From assembly GCA_964612085.1 (NCBI GenBank), contig CAZTCJ010000017.1, positions 1-55,854 of the forward strand: 55,854 nucleotides of DNA. The letters run 5' to 3'. The notes beneath the pieces are model-generated. The model made no database searches. It was not told the origin of the DNA and saw only the letters and a program-made list of their open reading frames with translations. The stretch comes from CAZTCJ01 sp964612085. Its GTDB lineage: Bacteria; Pseudomonadota; Alphaproteobacteria; JAJFIK01. Positions 23,825 to 32,487 of the stretch are shown here, one piece after another (position 1 is the stretch's first letter; the number at the start of each line of letters is the position of its first letter). A program made the translations under genes and the position numbers.

Positions 23825-25635
23825 GGCTGGGCCTCGGTCGCCACGCTGACGGACGGCGCGTCGGAAAGCGTCGCGTCGCCCTCGGAGAGCCCCACCTGCA
23901 GCTTGCGCTCGGCGCGGGCGGCAACATCCGGGTCCGGATCGTGGGTCAGGGCATGGCTCCACTGGAAGCGGGCTTCCAGACGGCGGCCGACCTGCCAATA
24001 GGCGTCCCCCAGATGATCGTTGATGGTCGGATCGCCGGGCGCAAGCTCGATGGCGCGCTCCAGGGTCTCGACCGCCTTCTCATAGTCGCCGAGCCGGTAA
24101 TAGCCCCAGCCGAGACTGTCGATGATGAAACCGTTTTCGGGCTCCAGAGCGGCGGCCTTCTGGATCATCTCCATGGCCTCATCCAGATTGCGGCCCTGAT
24201 CGATCCAGGAATAACCTAGATAGTTCAGAACGAAGGGCTGATCGGGCTGCAGCTCCAGCGCCTTTTTCAAGGACACTTCCGCTTCGTCCCAGCGCTTGGA
24301 GCGCTCAAGCGATGCCCCGTGCTGGAAAAACAGGCTCCAGTGGCGCGGCTCGACCGCGTCGATCTGGGCGATGGCACGGGCGTAATACTCCGCCGCCGCC
24401 GCATAATGTTCGCTCGCCTGGAGCAGATCGGCGATCGAGGCCAACACGTCCTTATTGTCCGGGGCCATCTTGATCACGCCTTCGAGCATCTCGATGCCTT
24501 CATCCTTGCGGTCGAGACGGCTCAGCCCGTAGGCGGTGCGGATGCGCGAATTGGCCCAGAGCGGCGAGGTCCGGTCGACCTCGCGGTAAATCGCGATGGC
24601 ATCTTCCGTACGGCCCGCATTTTCCAGAAGCTCCGCCATCAGGGACTGGGCGATGGCGAAGTCCTCATGGAGATAAAGGGCCATATGCAGATAAACGATG
24701 GGCAGGTCCGGCCCGCGGCGGTCGCGCTCGCGCGCCAGGGCGCCGGACAGACCGTAAATCGCTTCAGCGGCGCCCGCTTGCGGCGTCGGGATCAGCCGGG
24801 CCGGTTTCTCGCCGCCCGTGCGCGCCCGGTAGAGCGAGGCGGCGATCAGCGGATGGTTGGCGACCGTATCCAGATAATCCTGGTAAAGCTGAACTGCCTG
24901 GCGGCTGCGCCCGTCCCGCTCCAGGAACCGTCCGTAGGCCTCGACGATACGCAGGCTGCCGCCATCGCTCAGCTCAAGGGCCCGGTCGTATTCGGCCTCC
25001 GCCAGCGTCTCATAGCCGCCCAGATCGTAGATCAGCGCCGAGTGAAAAGCCTTGTAGAGATCGAGCCCCGGATTGCGGTCGAGGCCACTCAACGCCGCCA
25101 CCGCCAGTTCCGTATGGCCCTCGCCCGCCAGGGACCAGGAGGTCAGTTGCAGATTGACCATGTCGGTCAGGGGGCCCTTGGCCGAGGCGGCGACATTGTC
25201 CCGGGCCGTGCTGAAGGCGCCCGAGCGGATCGCATGAACGGTCAGCACCAGCCGCGCCAGCCGGTCGTCATCGCGTATACGGATGATCCGCCGCGCCAGG
25301 CCGACGGCCTTGTCCATATTGCCCGCGCTCAGATCAAGCAGAAAGGCCCGCTCCAGGATCGACTGGTCGTTGGGCTGATGCGCGAGCGCCCGGGAATAAT
25401 AGCGGGCCGCCGAGCGCATATCATTGGTCTTGCCAGCCTGACGCGCCGCCAGATAGCTGCCATAGAGCGAGGGGTTTTCGCCCATGCCGGCAAGGCCGCC
25501 CATGGGCATGGAAACACAGCCGCTCGCAGCCGCCGCCAGGACAGTCACGGCCACGCAGAGCACCATACGGTGTGCCAGGCCACGGTTCGCTCTTTCAGGA
25601 TGGACCACGCCTGCTCCTGCTTTGATGCTGTTCAC
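23821..25635 (-). CDS. TPR-repeat lipoprotein
   Basis: A 604-residue secreted lipoprotein. A basic n-region, a hydrophobic helix and the lipobox AASGC (Cys40) predict lipid attachment and an envelope location. The rest is tetratricopeptide repeats. Clear units include SAARYYSRALAHQPND near residues 75-90, and a C-terminal set: EVSLKKALELQPDQPFVLNYLGYSW (in part), EMIQKAAALEPENGFIIDSLGWGYY (in part), and ETLERAIELAPGDPTINDHLG. TPR arrays act as protein-binding scaffolds; the partner is unknown. It follows the ETF-QO gene closely and is coupled to ispE by ATGA. This order is common in alphaproteobacteria. Confidence 0.88.
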   Translation of the reverse strand: MNSIKAGAGVVHPERANRGLAHRMVLCVAVTVLAAAASGCVSMPMGGLAGMGENPSLYGSYLAARQAGKTNDMRSAARYYSRALAHQPNDQSILERAFLLDLSAGNMDKAVGLARRIIRIRDDDRLARLVLTVHAIRSGAFSTARDNVAASAKGPLTDMVNLQLTSWSLAGEGHTELAVAALSGLDRNPGLDLYKAFHSALIYDLGGYETLAEAEYDRALELSDGGSLRIVEAYGRFLERDGRSRQAVQLYQDYLDTVANHPLIAASLYRARTGGEKPARLIPTPQAGAAEAIYGLSGALARERDRRGPDLPIVYLHMALYLHEDFAIAQSLMAELLENAGRTEDAIAIYREVDRTSPLWANSRIRTAYGLSRLDRKDEGIEMLEGVIKMAPDNKDVLASIADLLQASEHYAAAAEYYARAIAQIDAVEPRHWSLFFQHGASLERSKRWDEAEVSLKKALELQPDQPFVLNYLGYSWIDQGRNLDEAMEMIQKAAALEPENGFIIDSLGWGYYRLGDYEKAVETLERAIELAPGDPTINDHLGDAYWQVGRRLEARFQWSHALTHDPDPDVAARAERKLQVGLSEGDATLSDAPSVSVATEAQP

Positions 25636-25644
25636 AAAACACGC

Positions 25645-27303
25645 TTACATGTTCGGATAGTTGGGACCGCCCCCGCCTTCGGGCACGATCCAGTGAATGT
25701 TCTGCGTCGGATCCTTGATATCGCAGGTTTTGCAGTGAACGCAATTCTGCGCGTTGATGACGAAGCGCGGATTCTCGCCATTGTCGTCATAAACCACCTC
25801 ATAGACAGCGGCCGGGCAGTAACGCTGGGCTGGTTCCGCGTAATTGGGCAGATTATACGCGATCGGCACGTCGGCGTCCTTGAGGGTCAGGTGAACGGGC
25901 TGATCTTCCTCGTGATTGGTGTTCGAAATGAACACCGAGGACAGCCGGTCGAAGGTGATCACCCCGTCAGGCTTGGGATACTCGATCTTTTTCGACTCAT
26001 CCGCCTTGCGCAGGGTCTCATGATCGGCCTTGCCGTGGCTCAGCGTGCCGAAGAACGAGAAATTGAAGAGCTGATTGGTCCACAGCTCCATGCCGATGAG
26101 CAGCGTGCCCATATAGGTGCCGTATTTGCTCAACAGCGGCTTGGCGTTCCGGACCCGTTTCAGATCCTTGTAGACGTGGCTCTTCTCGTATTTCTCCGTA
26201 TAGGACGTAACCTCGTCGTTGGCCCGGCCGTCCTGCAGCGCCTCGAACACCGCATCCGCGCCCAGCATGCCGGTCTTCATGGCATTGTGGCTGCCCTTGA
26301 TGCGCGGCACGTTGACGAAACCGGCGGCACAGCCAATGAGCAGGCCGCCCGGGAATGTCAGCTTGGGAACCGATTGAAAGCCGCCCTCGGTGATCGCGCG
26401 CGAGCCGTAAGCGATGCGCTTGCCGCCTTCCAGATAGGGGCGGATCAAGGGGTGAGTCTTGTAGCGCTGAAACTCGTCGAACGGAGAAATCCAGGGGTTC
26501 TTGTAGTTCAGATGCACCACGAAGCCGATGGAGATCTGATTGTCCTCGATGTGATACATCCAGGAACCGCCGCCGGTTTCCGAATCGAGCGGCCAGCCCT
26601 GGGTATGCAGCACCAGGCCCGGCTGGTGCTTGGCGGGATCGATTTCCCAGATCTCTTTGAGCCCGATGCCGTATTTTTGCGGATCGCGGCCTTGATCCAG
26701 GCCGTAATGGGCGGTGAGCGCTTTGGTCAGGGAGCCCCGCGCGCCTTCCGCGAAGAGCGTGTATTTGGCGTGCAGTTCGATGCCGGGAGTGTAACTGTCC
26801 TTCTGCTGACCGTCGCGCCCGATCCCGAAATCGCCGGTGGCCACGCCCTTGACGCTGTTATCGTCATTGTACAGAACTTCTGAGACGGCGAAACCGGGAT
26901 AGATCTCGATGCCCATGGCCTCAGCCTGCTCGCCCAGCCAGCGGGTGAGGTTCGCAAGGCTGCCCGCGTAATTGCCGTGATTGCTCATGAGCGGCGGCAT
27001 CAGGAAATTCGGGAACCGGGTCGCGCCTTTTTCGCTCAGGAAATAAAAGCGGTCGTCAGTCACCTCGACCGTGAGCGGCGCGCCCTTGTCTTTCCAATCG
27101 GGAATGAGCTCGTTCAGAGCGATGGGATCGATCACGAAGCCGGACAGGATATGGGCGCCCACCTCCGAGCCCTTTTCCAGAACGGCCACCGAATAATCGA
27201 CGCCGGCCTCCTGACAGAGCTTTTTCAGTTGGATCGCCGCGCTCAAGCCCGCAGGCCCGGCCCCGACGATCACAACGTCATAGTCCATCGACTCCCGTTC
27301 CAT
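25645..27303 (-). CDS. electron-transfer flavoprotein-ubiquinone oxidoreductase
   Basis: Membrane-associated FAD and [4Fe-4S] enzyme that passes electrons from ETF, reduced by acyl-CoA and other dehydrogenases, to ubiquinone. The 552-residue protein has an N-terminal FAD motif (DYDVVIVGAGPAGLSAAIQL), the family region GSHNAMKTGMLGADAVFEAL and a C-terminal cluster domain with YCPAAVYEV and NCVHCKTCDIKDPTQNI. The ATG at 27303 (MERESMDYD) is preceded by GGGAGAG. The frame extends 26 codons upstream without family content. It is the first gene before the TPR lipoprotein and ispE, and is divergent from the uracil-DNA glycosylase. Confidence 0.96.
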   Translation of the reverse strand: MERESMDYDVVIVGAGPAGLSAAIQLKKLCQEAGVDYSVAVLEKGSEVGAHILSGFVIDPIALNELIPDWKDKGAPLTVEVTDDRFYFLSEKGATRFPNFLMPPLMSNHGNYAGSLANLTRWLGEQAEAMGIEIYPGFAVSEVLYNDDNSVKGVATGDFGIGRDGQQKDSYTPGIELHAKYTLFAEGARGSLTKALTAHYGLDQGRDPQKYGIGLKEIWEIDPAKHQPGLVLHTQGWPLDSETGGGSWMYHIEDNQISIGFVVHLNYKNPWISPFDEFQRYKTHPLIRPYLEGGKRIAYGSRAITEGGFQSVPKLTFPGGLLIGCAAGFVNVPRIKGSHNAMKTGMLGADAVFEALQDGRANDEVTSYTEKYEKSHVYKDLKRVRNAKPLLSKYGTYMGTLLIGMELWTNQLFNFSFFGTLSHGKADHETLRKADESKKIEYPKPDGVITFDRLSSVFISNTNHEEDQPVHLTLKDADVPIAYNLPNYAEPAQRYCPAAVYEVVYDDNGENPRFVINAQNCVHCKTCDIKDPTQNIHWIVPEGGGGPNYPNM

Positions 27304-27503
27304 CGCTCTCTCCCATGCCGAGCGGTTTCGCCTGCCATAAATGTAGGCCAGACTTATCATTTGACCCGCACTCCGGGTCAACCGGTGCGCCGGTTATAGC
27401 GCACCATACAGTGTGGCGGCTTAAGAGCGGCTGGTGTAGAGGTTAACAGGCATTCAAACCCTTGCGATTTCGTCGCACCCGCCCGTCCTGAGGTCATCTG
27501 CCC

Positions 27504-28343
27504 ATGCCATCCGGTCCGCCCTCCTCCGGCATGCCCCCCTCCGGCCCGTCCCTGACACAGGCCGATGCCGTCAAAGCGCTCCTCGCCTGGTATCAGGCCA
27601 TGGGCGTCGATGAGATTGTGGGCGCGGTTCCGCAGAAACGCTATGGCGCCGCGCCCGCCCGGAGTCCTGCGCAGACAGGGGCGCAATCCGCCGCCCCGGC
27701 CTCTAAAGCGGCGACGCGGACCGCGCCGCAAGCGCCCGATGCGGTCCAGACGGCGCAAAGCATCGCGCAAGGCTGCGACAGTCTGGAGGATTTGCGGGCG
27801 GCCATGGACGCATTCGATCTCTGCCCGTTGAAGAAATCCGCAAGCCGTCTCGTCTTCGCCGATGGCGCGCCCGACGCGCCGCTGATGCTGATCGGCGAAG
27901 CGCCGGGCCAGGAAGAAGACCGCCAGGGCAAGCCGTTCGTCGGCCGCTCCGGCCAGTTGCTCGACCGCATGCTCGGCGCCATCGGCCTCGACCGCACCAA
28001 CAGCTACATCGCCAATATCCTGCCCTGGCGGCCGCCCTTGAACCGCAAGCCCGACCTCACTGAGATCCAGATGTGCCTGCCCTTCCTGCGCCGTCACATC
28101 GAACTGGTGGCGCCCCGGGTGATCGTGGCCCTGGGCGGCACGGCGGCCCAGCATCTGCTGGACACCGAACAACCCATGCGGGCATTGCGCGGGCGCTGGC
28201 GCACGCTCACAACCGGCGGCCATCAGGCCGACATCATCGCCACCTATCACCCCGCCTATCTGCTGCGCACGCCCATCGCCAAGCGGGCCGCCTGGCAGGA
28301 CATGCTGGCCCTTTCGATTCGCTTGCAAGACGGCCCGCCATGA
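27504..28343 (+). CDS. uracil-DNA glycosylase (family 4/5-like)
   Basis: Removes uracil from DNA arising by cytosine deamination. The 279-residue protein has an N-terminal Pro/Ala-rich linker (to about residue 95) and the glycosylase core with LIGEAPGQEEDRQGKPFVGRSGQLLDRM (in part), YIANILPWRPPLNRKP, VIVALGGTAAQHLL and TYHPAYLLR. Classical family 4 enzymes start the core with C-x2-C for an iron-sulfur cluster. Here that position reads FDLCPLKKSA, so the first cysteine is Phe. Only three cysteines are visible in the protein, so cluster binding is doubtful. It is divergent from the ETF-QO gene. Confidence 0.9.
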   Translation: MPSGPPSSGMPPSGPSLTQADAVKALLAWYQAMGVDEIVGAVPQKRYGAAPARSPAQTGAQSAAPASKAATRTAPQAPDAVQTAQSIAQGCDSLEDLRAAMDAFDLCPLKKSASRLVFADGAPDAPLMLIGEAPGQEEDRQGKPFVGRSGQLLDRMLGAIGLDRTNSYIANILPWRPPLNRKPDLTEIQMCLPFLRRHIELVAPRVIVALGGTAAQHLLDTEQPMRALRGRWRTLTTGGHQADIIATYHPAYLLRTPIAKRAAWQDMLALSIRLQDGPP

Positions 28344-28513
28344 CCGGACGCGACCGTTTCACCCGCGCCTAACCACCCGGGCGCTATGCTCGCGATCGAA
28401 CTTCGCGCCAAGACTCAATGTGTTAGACTGTGAACAAATTGGGCGCTTGCTGGCCTGTGCCGGGCTCAGTACTGTCTCGCAGCGTTCTGCGTATCTGGTG
28501 GGTTAAAAAACAT

Positions 28514-30436
28514 ATGTCGATCAGCGTTAACGCGACCCTGGCGCAATGGGTATGGCGCCGGGTGATTTCTCCTCTTTCCGCCGGCCGGTATGTCCTGGCT
28601 TTCAGCCTGGCGCTTTGTGCCGCCTCCGATTCGTATGCGACGGAAGGGCCCAAAGGCCTGGAGACGGCGCAATCGTCCTCAAGCGAATCAATTGCCGACA
28701 AGATCAACAGCTCCAAACAGGCCGCACTCGGATCATCGCGTCTGTCGGCCACGGATATTCAGCGCTACCGCCGAATCTTCCTGTTACAGGAAAGCGGCAA
28801 TTGGGAGCAGGCGGACAAATTGATCGCCGAGCTGGACGATCCGATCCTGCTGGGGCATGTCGAGTTCCAGCGCTACATGCACCCAACCGCCTACCGCTCG
28901 AAATTCAGCGAACTGAGCGGCTGGATGGAGAAGTATGCGGATCATCCGGATGCGGCGCGGATTTACCGACTGGCCGTGCGCCGCAAGCCTGCCCGCGCGA
29001 AAACCCCTCCCAAACCGGAGCGCCGCCTGTGGCGGTACGGCGAACGGCCCCGCAGTGCTTTCGAGGTTCACAACAGGAAACGCAGTGCGGCCCAAGTGCG
29101 CCAGCGCGGCCGCATCGAGCGCCATGTGCGCTCGCTTCTGCGCCGGGAACGGCCCACCCAGTCACTGGGCTATCTGGAAAGCGCCCCGGTCCAAAAGGCA
29201 CTCACCGCCCTTGAAAAGGACCGGATCCGCCAGTGGATCGCCACGTCTTATTATGTGGAGCAAAAGGACGACCGCGCCTATGAAGTCGCCGCCGAGGTCG
29301 CCAAGCGCAACCGGGCCGGCGTGCCGCTTGCCGATTGGATCGCCGGGCTCGCCGCCTGGCGCCAGGGCAAGATCGAACTTGCGGGCACGCATTTCGAAAC
29401 TCTGGCTCTCGCCAAGCATGTGGATGGCTGGGACCGGTCGGCAGCCGCCTATTGGGCCGCCCGCGCGTTCCTGAAAACACGGCGCCCGGAAAAAGTGCTC
29501 CCCATGCTGCGGATCGCAGCCGACGAACCTTTGTCCTTCTACGGCCTTCTGGCCCGCCAGCAACTTGGCCGGCCGATCGATCCGGGCTGGACCGCGCCCG
29601 ACCCCCAATATGACACACTGCGCGAAATCGCGGCCTATCCGGCGGTGCGCCGCGCCATCGCACTTGCCGAGATCGGCCGCAAGGATCTGGCCGAGACCGA
29701 GCTTGTGTGGGCGCACGGACGGCTTGAAGACCGGCACGATCCGGCGCTTCTGGCGATCGCCAGCTCGCTGCGCCTGCCCCATGTGGAATGGCGCATCGCT
29801 GTTAATTCGGAGACGGAAGGCCTGCATGCCGGTCTTTATCCGCTGCCCGATTGGCAACCCGTGGGCGGCTATCAGCTCGACCGGGGGCTCGTTTTCGCCA
29901 TCGCCCGGCGGGAAAGCAAGTTCCTGGAAACGGCCTTGAGCCGGGCGGGCGCGCGCGGCCTGCTTCAAGTCCTGCCGCTCACCGCCCAGGACGTCACTGG
30001 CGACCGGCGCTATCGCGGCTCCCGGCGCAAGGATCTGTTCGACCCGGCGGTTAATCTCCAGATCGGCCAGACCTATGCCAAGCGCCTGCTGGACGCCCAA
30101 GAGCCCAAAGGCAATCTCTTGAAGTTCCTGTCCGCTTACAATGCGGGCCCCGGCAATCTGCGCCGCTGGCTCGGCGTCGTTCAGTATCAGGACGACCCAC
30201 TTTTGTTCCTGGAGAGCTTTCCGGCGCGCGAGACCCGCACTTACGTGGAAAAAGTGATGGCAGGCCTGTGGCTTTACCGCACGCGGCTCAATCAGCCCGC
30301 CCCGTCCTTGCAGGCTTTGGCGGAAGGCAAATGGCCTCTCTATGTGCCGCTGGAAGACCCGGCGAGCCGAGGCCGCGTCGCCGCTCTCGAGGACGCCGCC
30401 ACAGCAGCGGGCGCGGCTTCGGGCAGCGGATTGTAA
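28514..30436 (+). CDS. slt: soluble lytic murein transglycosylase
   Basis: Periplasmic enzyme that cleaves peptidoglycan between MurNAc and GlcNAc. The 640-residue precursor has a signal peptide (basic start, hydrophobic VLAFSLALCAAS, cleavage probably after SYA near residue 43) and a long alpha-helical superhelix. The C-terminal SLT domain has the catalytic Glu near residue 467 (IARRESKF), ARGLLQVLP and LSAYNAGPGNLRRWL. I chose the ATG at 28514 because it starts the signal peptide. It is followed by moaB after 13 bases, so the two may be co-transcribed. Confidence 0.93.
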   Translation: MSISVNATLAQWVWRRVISPLSAGRYVLAFSLALCAASDSYATEGPKGLETAQSSSSESIADKINSSKQAALGSSRLSATDIQRYRRIFLLQESGNWEQADKLIAELDDPILLGHVEFQRYMHPTAYRSKFSELSGWMEKYADHPDAARIYRLAVRRKPARAKTPPKPERRLWRYGERPRSAFEVHNRKRSAAQVRQRGRIERHVRSLLRRERPTQSLGYLESAPVQKALTALEKDRIRQWIATSYYVEQKDDRAYEVAAEVAKRNRAGVPLADWIAGLAAWRQGKIELAGTHFETLALAKHVDGWDRSAAAYWAARAFLKTRRPEKVLPMLRIAADEPLSFYGLLARQQLGRPIDPGWTAPDPQYDTLREIAAYPAVRRAIALAEIGRKDLAETELVWAHGRLEDRHDPALLAIASSLRLPHVEWRIAVNSETEGLHAGLYPLPDWQPVGGYQLDRGLVFAIARRESKFLETALSRAGARGLLQVLPLTAQDVTGDRRYRGSRRKDLFDPAVNLQIGQTYAKRLLDAQEPKGNLLKFLSAYNAGPGNLRRWLGVVQYQDDPLLFLESFPARETRTYVEKVMAGLWLYRTRLNQPAPSLQALAEGKWPLYVPLEDPASRGRVAALEDAATAAGAASGSGL

Positions 30437-30449
30437 GAGGCGAAACGGC

Positions 30450-30992
30450 ATGCCCGGTCTCGATGAAAGCCTGCCTTTTCTGCCTGTCCAGATCGCGGTC
30501 CTGACGGTCTCCGACACCCGCACGCCCGCCGATGACCGCTCCGGCGATACGCTGGTCGAGCGCCTTCAGGACGCAGGTCATACCCTCGCGGGCCGCGCCA
30601 TCGTGCGCGACGATGCGGACGCTATCATCGCCCAGCTTGAGACCTGGATCGCCGATCCGTCCGTGGACGTTGTGATCTCGACGGGCGGCACCGGGCTCAC
30701 GGGCCGGGATGTGACGCCGGAAGCCTTCCGCGCGGTCTTCGAGAAGGAAATCGACGGCTTTTCCGCCCTGTTTCATCAGATCAGCTATCAAACGGTGGGG
30801 ACCTCGACCGTCCAGTCCCGGGCCTGCGCTGGCGTCGCGCGCGGCACCTATCTGTTCGCCCTGCCGGGCTCCACCGGCGCGGTCAAGGACGGCTGGGACG
30901 GCATTCTGAAATACCAGCTCGACAGCCGCCACCGCCCCTGCAATTTCGTCGAAATCATGCCGCGCCTGGAAGAGCACCGCCGAACCGGTTAG
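30450..30992 (+). CDS. moaB: molybdenum cofactor biosynthesis protein B
   Basis: A 180-residue member of the MoaB/MogA family that adenylates molybdopterin. Visible motifs are VLTVSDTRTPADDRSGDTL at the N-terminus, ISTGGTGLTGRDVTPEAF and the C-terminal ALPGSTGAVKDGWDGIL. These include the conserved Asp and Ser/Thr residues of the active site. The start ATG at 30450 gives the standard length. Its TAG stop shares bases with the TAA of the converging glycosyltransferase gene, so the two ends overlap in the four-base word TTAG. Confidence 0.93.
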   Translation: MPGLDESLPFLPVQIAVLTVSDTRTPADDRSGDTLVERLQDAGHTLAGRAIVRDDADAIIAQLETWIADPSVDVVISTGGTGLTGRDVTPEAFRAVFEKEIDGFSALFHQISYQTVGTSTVQSRACAGVARGTYLFALPGSTGAVKDGWDGILKYQLDSRHRPCNFVEIMPRLEEHRRTG

Positions 30993-31609
30993 GCCTCCGT
31001 CCCGTCCCGCCGCTGACGCCAGCGCGCCCAATCCGCGCCCGTATCGATATCCATCAGCGTCTCCAGAACCGCCACCTTGTGGCGAGCCGGCAGACTCTTC
31101 AGCGTATCGTCCAGGGCATGGGGGCCGGACCAGCGCACCCCCTCGAACAGGCCCTCCGGATACGGACGGCGCTTGAGGCCGATCAGCCAGTAGCCGCCAT
31201 CCTCCGCCGGGCCGAACACCGCATCCGCCGCTCCCAGCGCCGAAAAAGCCTGGGCGATATGATGGGTACGGATATCCGGTGTGTCGCTGCCGATGATCAC
31301 GACCGGCCCCGGCGGCGGCGCCTTCAAGGCCCGGCCCATGCGCTGGCCCAGATCCCCGGGCCCTTGAGGCACGCGCGCAAGCCCGCGCGGCCAGGCCATG
31401 AGCCCCCGCCCCGCCCGGGCGCAGGCCCGGTCCGGCGCCACGGCCACCACCGTGCGCCAGCGCGGATCGCAGCCGACCTCAAAAAGAAGGCGCCTGGTCA
31501 TGGCCCGGTAGAGCCGCACCGCTTCCGCTGCACCCACATCCCGGGCGAGCCGCGTCTTGACCCGGCCCATCACCGCATATTTGGCGAAGACGATCAGAGT
31601 ACGGTGCAT
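30989..31609 (-). CDS. TIGR04282-family glycosyltransferase (DUF2064)
   Basis: A 206-residue GT-A-fold transferase with the family signature IVFAKYAVMGRVKTRLA at the N-terminus, GPGDLGQRMGRAL, VIIGSDTPDI and FGPAEDGGYWLIGLKR. The SDTP and DGGYWL segments form the nucleotide-sugar and metal site. In many genomes this family is paired with TIGR04283 in arsenosugar or related lipid contexts, and that partner sits one base upstream here. No arsenic methylase or radical SAM ArsS gene is present in the window, so the acceptor is unknown. Confidence 0.87.
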   Translation of the reverse strand: MHRTLIVFAKYAVMGRVKTRLARDVGAAEAVRLYRAMTRRLLFEVGCDPRWRTVVAVAPDRACARAGRGLMAWPRGLARVPQGPGDLGQRMGRALKAPPPGPVVIIGSDTPDIRTHHIAQAFSALGAADAVFGPAEDGGYWLIGLKRRPYPEGLFEGVRWSGPHALDDTLKSLPARHKVAVLETLMDIDTGADWARWRQRRDGTEA

Positions 31610-31610
31610 A

Positions 31611-32303
31611 TCACTGATAAAGCCGCGCCAGCGTCGCGGGCGGCACTCTAAGGAAAAACAAGGTGACCAGCGCCAGGTTCCGCATGGGCCGCAGCCAATA
31701 ACCGTCCCGGCGGAAACGTTCCGCGCTCGTCACCGCGCGGGTCTGCAGAATGGTCATGCGGCGTTTGCCGATCCGGCGCACCAGATCCACATCCTCCATC
31801 AAGGGCAGCTCGCGGAAGCCACCAAGCGCCTCATAGAAGCGGCGGGGCAGCAACAGCCCTTGATCGCCATACGGAAGACCGAACAGGCCACAGCGCCAGG
31901 AGACCAACCGTTCCACCCGGCGGGCCGCAGACGCGAAATCATCGAGCGCGAAGGTGAAGGCCGCCGCCCGGTCCCGCCCCGCCTGCTCGACGCTGTCGAT
32001 GAAGCGCTCGGCCTCCGCCGTCCAGCCCGCCTCCAGCACCGTGTCGCCATGGAGAAACAACAGCCAGTCCCCTTGAGCCGCCCGCGCGCCCCTGGCCAGT
32101 TGCGGACCGCGCCCGGCCGCCCCCTCGACCACGACCGCGCCGGCCTCCCGGGCAAGCGCAATGGTGTCATCGCTCGAACCGCCATCGGAGATCACCACCT
32201 CTTTCAAGAGGCCGGACACGCTCGCTGGCACCAGCGCCGTCAGGGTCGGCGCCAGCCCGGCGGCGGCGTTCAAGGTGGGAATGACGACGCTCAACGGCGC
32301 CAT
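31611..32303 (-). CDS. TIGR04283-family glycosyltransferase (arsenosugar-biosynthesis type)
   Basis: A 230-residue family 2 glycosyltransferase: SVVIPTLNAAAGL at the N-terminus, EVVISDGGSSDDTIALA, GRGPQLARGARAAQGDWLLFLHGDT (in part, with the DxD-like HGD), and LPLMEDVDLVRRIGKRR near the C-terminus. The last 30 residues contain a hydrophobic helix. Its TGA stop is one base from the start of the TIGR04282 gene, so the pair is translationally coupled. The upstream divergent region has a TAGGGTC-CT-GACCCTA palindrome (32326-32341) that could be an operator or mRNA hairpin. Confidence 0.88.
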   Translation of the reverse strand: MAPLSVVIPTLNAAAGLAPTLTALVPASVSGLLKEVVISDGGSSDDTIALAREAGAVVVEGAAGRGPQLARGARAAQGDWLLFLHGDTVLEAGWTAEAERFIDSVEQAGRDRAAAFTFALDDFASAARRVERLVSWRCGLFGLPYGDQGLLLPRRFYEALGGFRELPLMEDVDLVRRIGKRRMTILQTRAVTSAERFRRDGYWLRPMRNLALVTLFFLRVPPATLARLYQ

Positions 32304-32414
32304 GACCGGTCCTCTTCCTAAGTCTTAGGGTCCTGACCCTAGGGCGCTTAAGTAGCGGGCAGGCCGATTTCCGGCAACCGGACCGTTTTCAGATATCCAC
32401 TGTTCCGCGCCAAT

Positions 32415-32429
32415 GTTCTTTTTATGTTC
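32415..32429. promoter_or_regulatory. LexA (SOS) box, alphaproteobacterial type
   Basis: GTTC (32415-32418), seven bases (TTTTTAT) and GTTC (32426-32429) make the direct repeat GTTC-N7-GTTC, the established LexA target in alphaproteobacteria. It lies about 60 bases upstream of the radical SAM gene and just upstream of an AT-rich -10-like TAAATT (32441-32446), so binding would cover the -35 region. The match is exact at all eight fixed positions. Confidence 0.65.
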
Positions 32430-32487
32430 CTGTTTTGTGCTAAATTATCAACAAAAGGGGTAGTCGCGAGAGAAATCGGAACATCTG

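Noticed and set aside
24319..26883. 854-codon plus-strand frame opposite the TPR and ETF-QO genes
   Set aside because: Both opposing genes are well supported; this frame shows no domain pattern and no ribosome-binding site.
32326..32341. TAGGGTC-CT-GACCCTA palindrome as a terminator
   Set aside because: The loop would be two bases and no T-run follows; kept only as a possible operator note.
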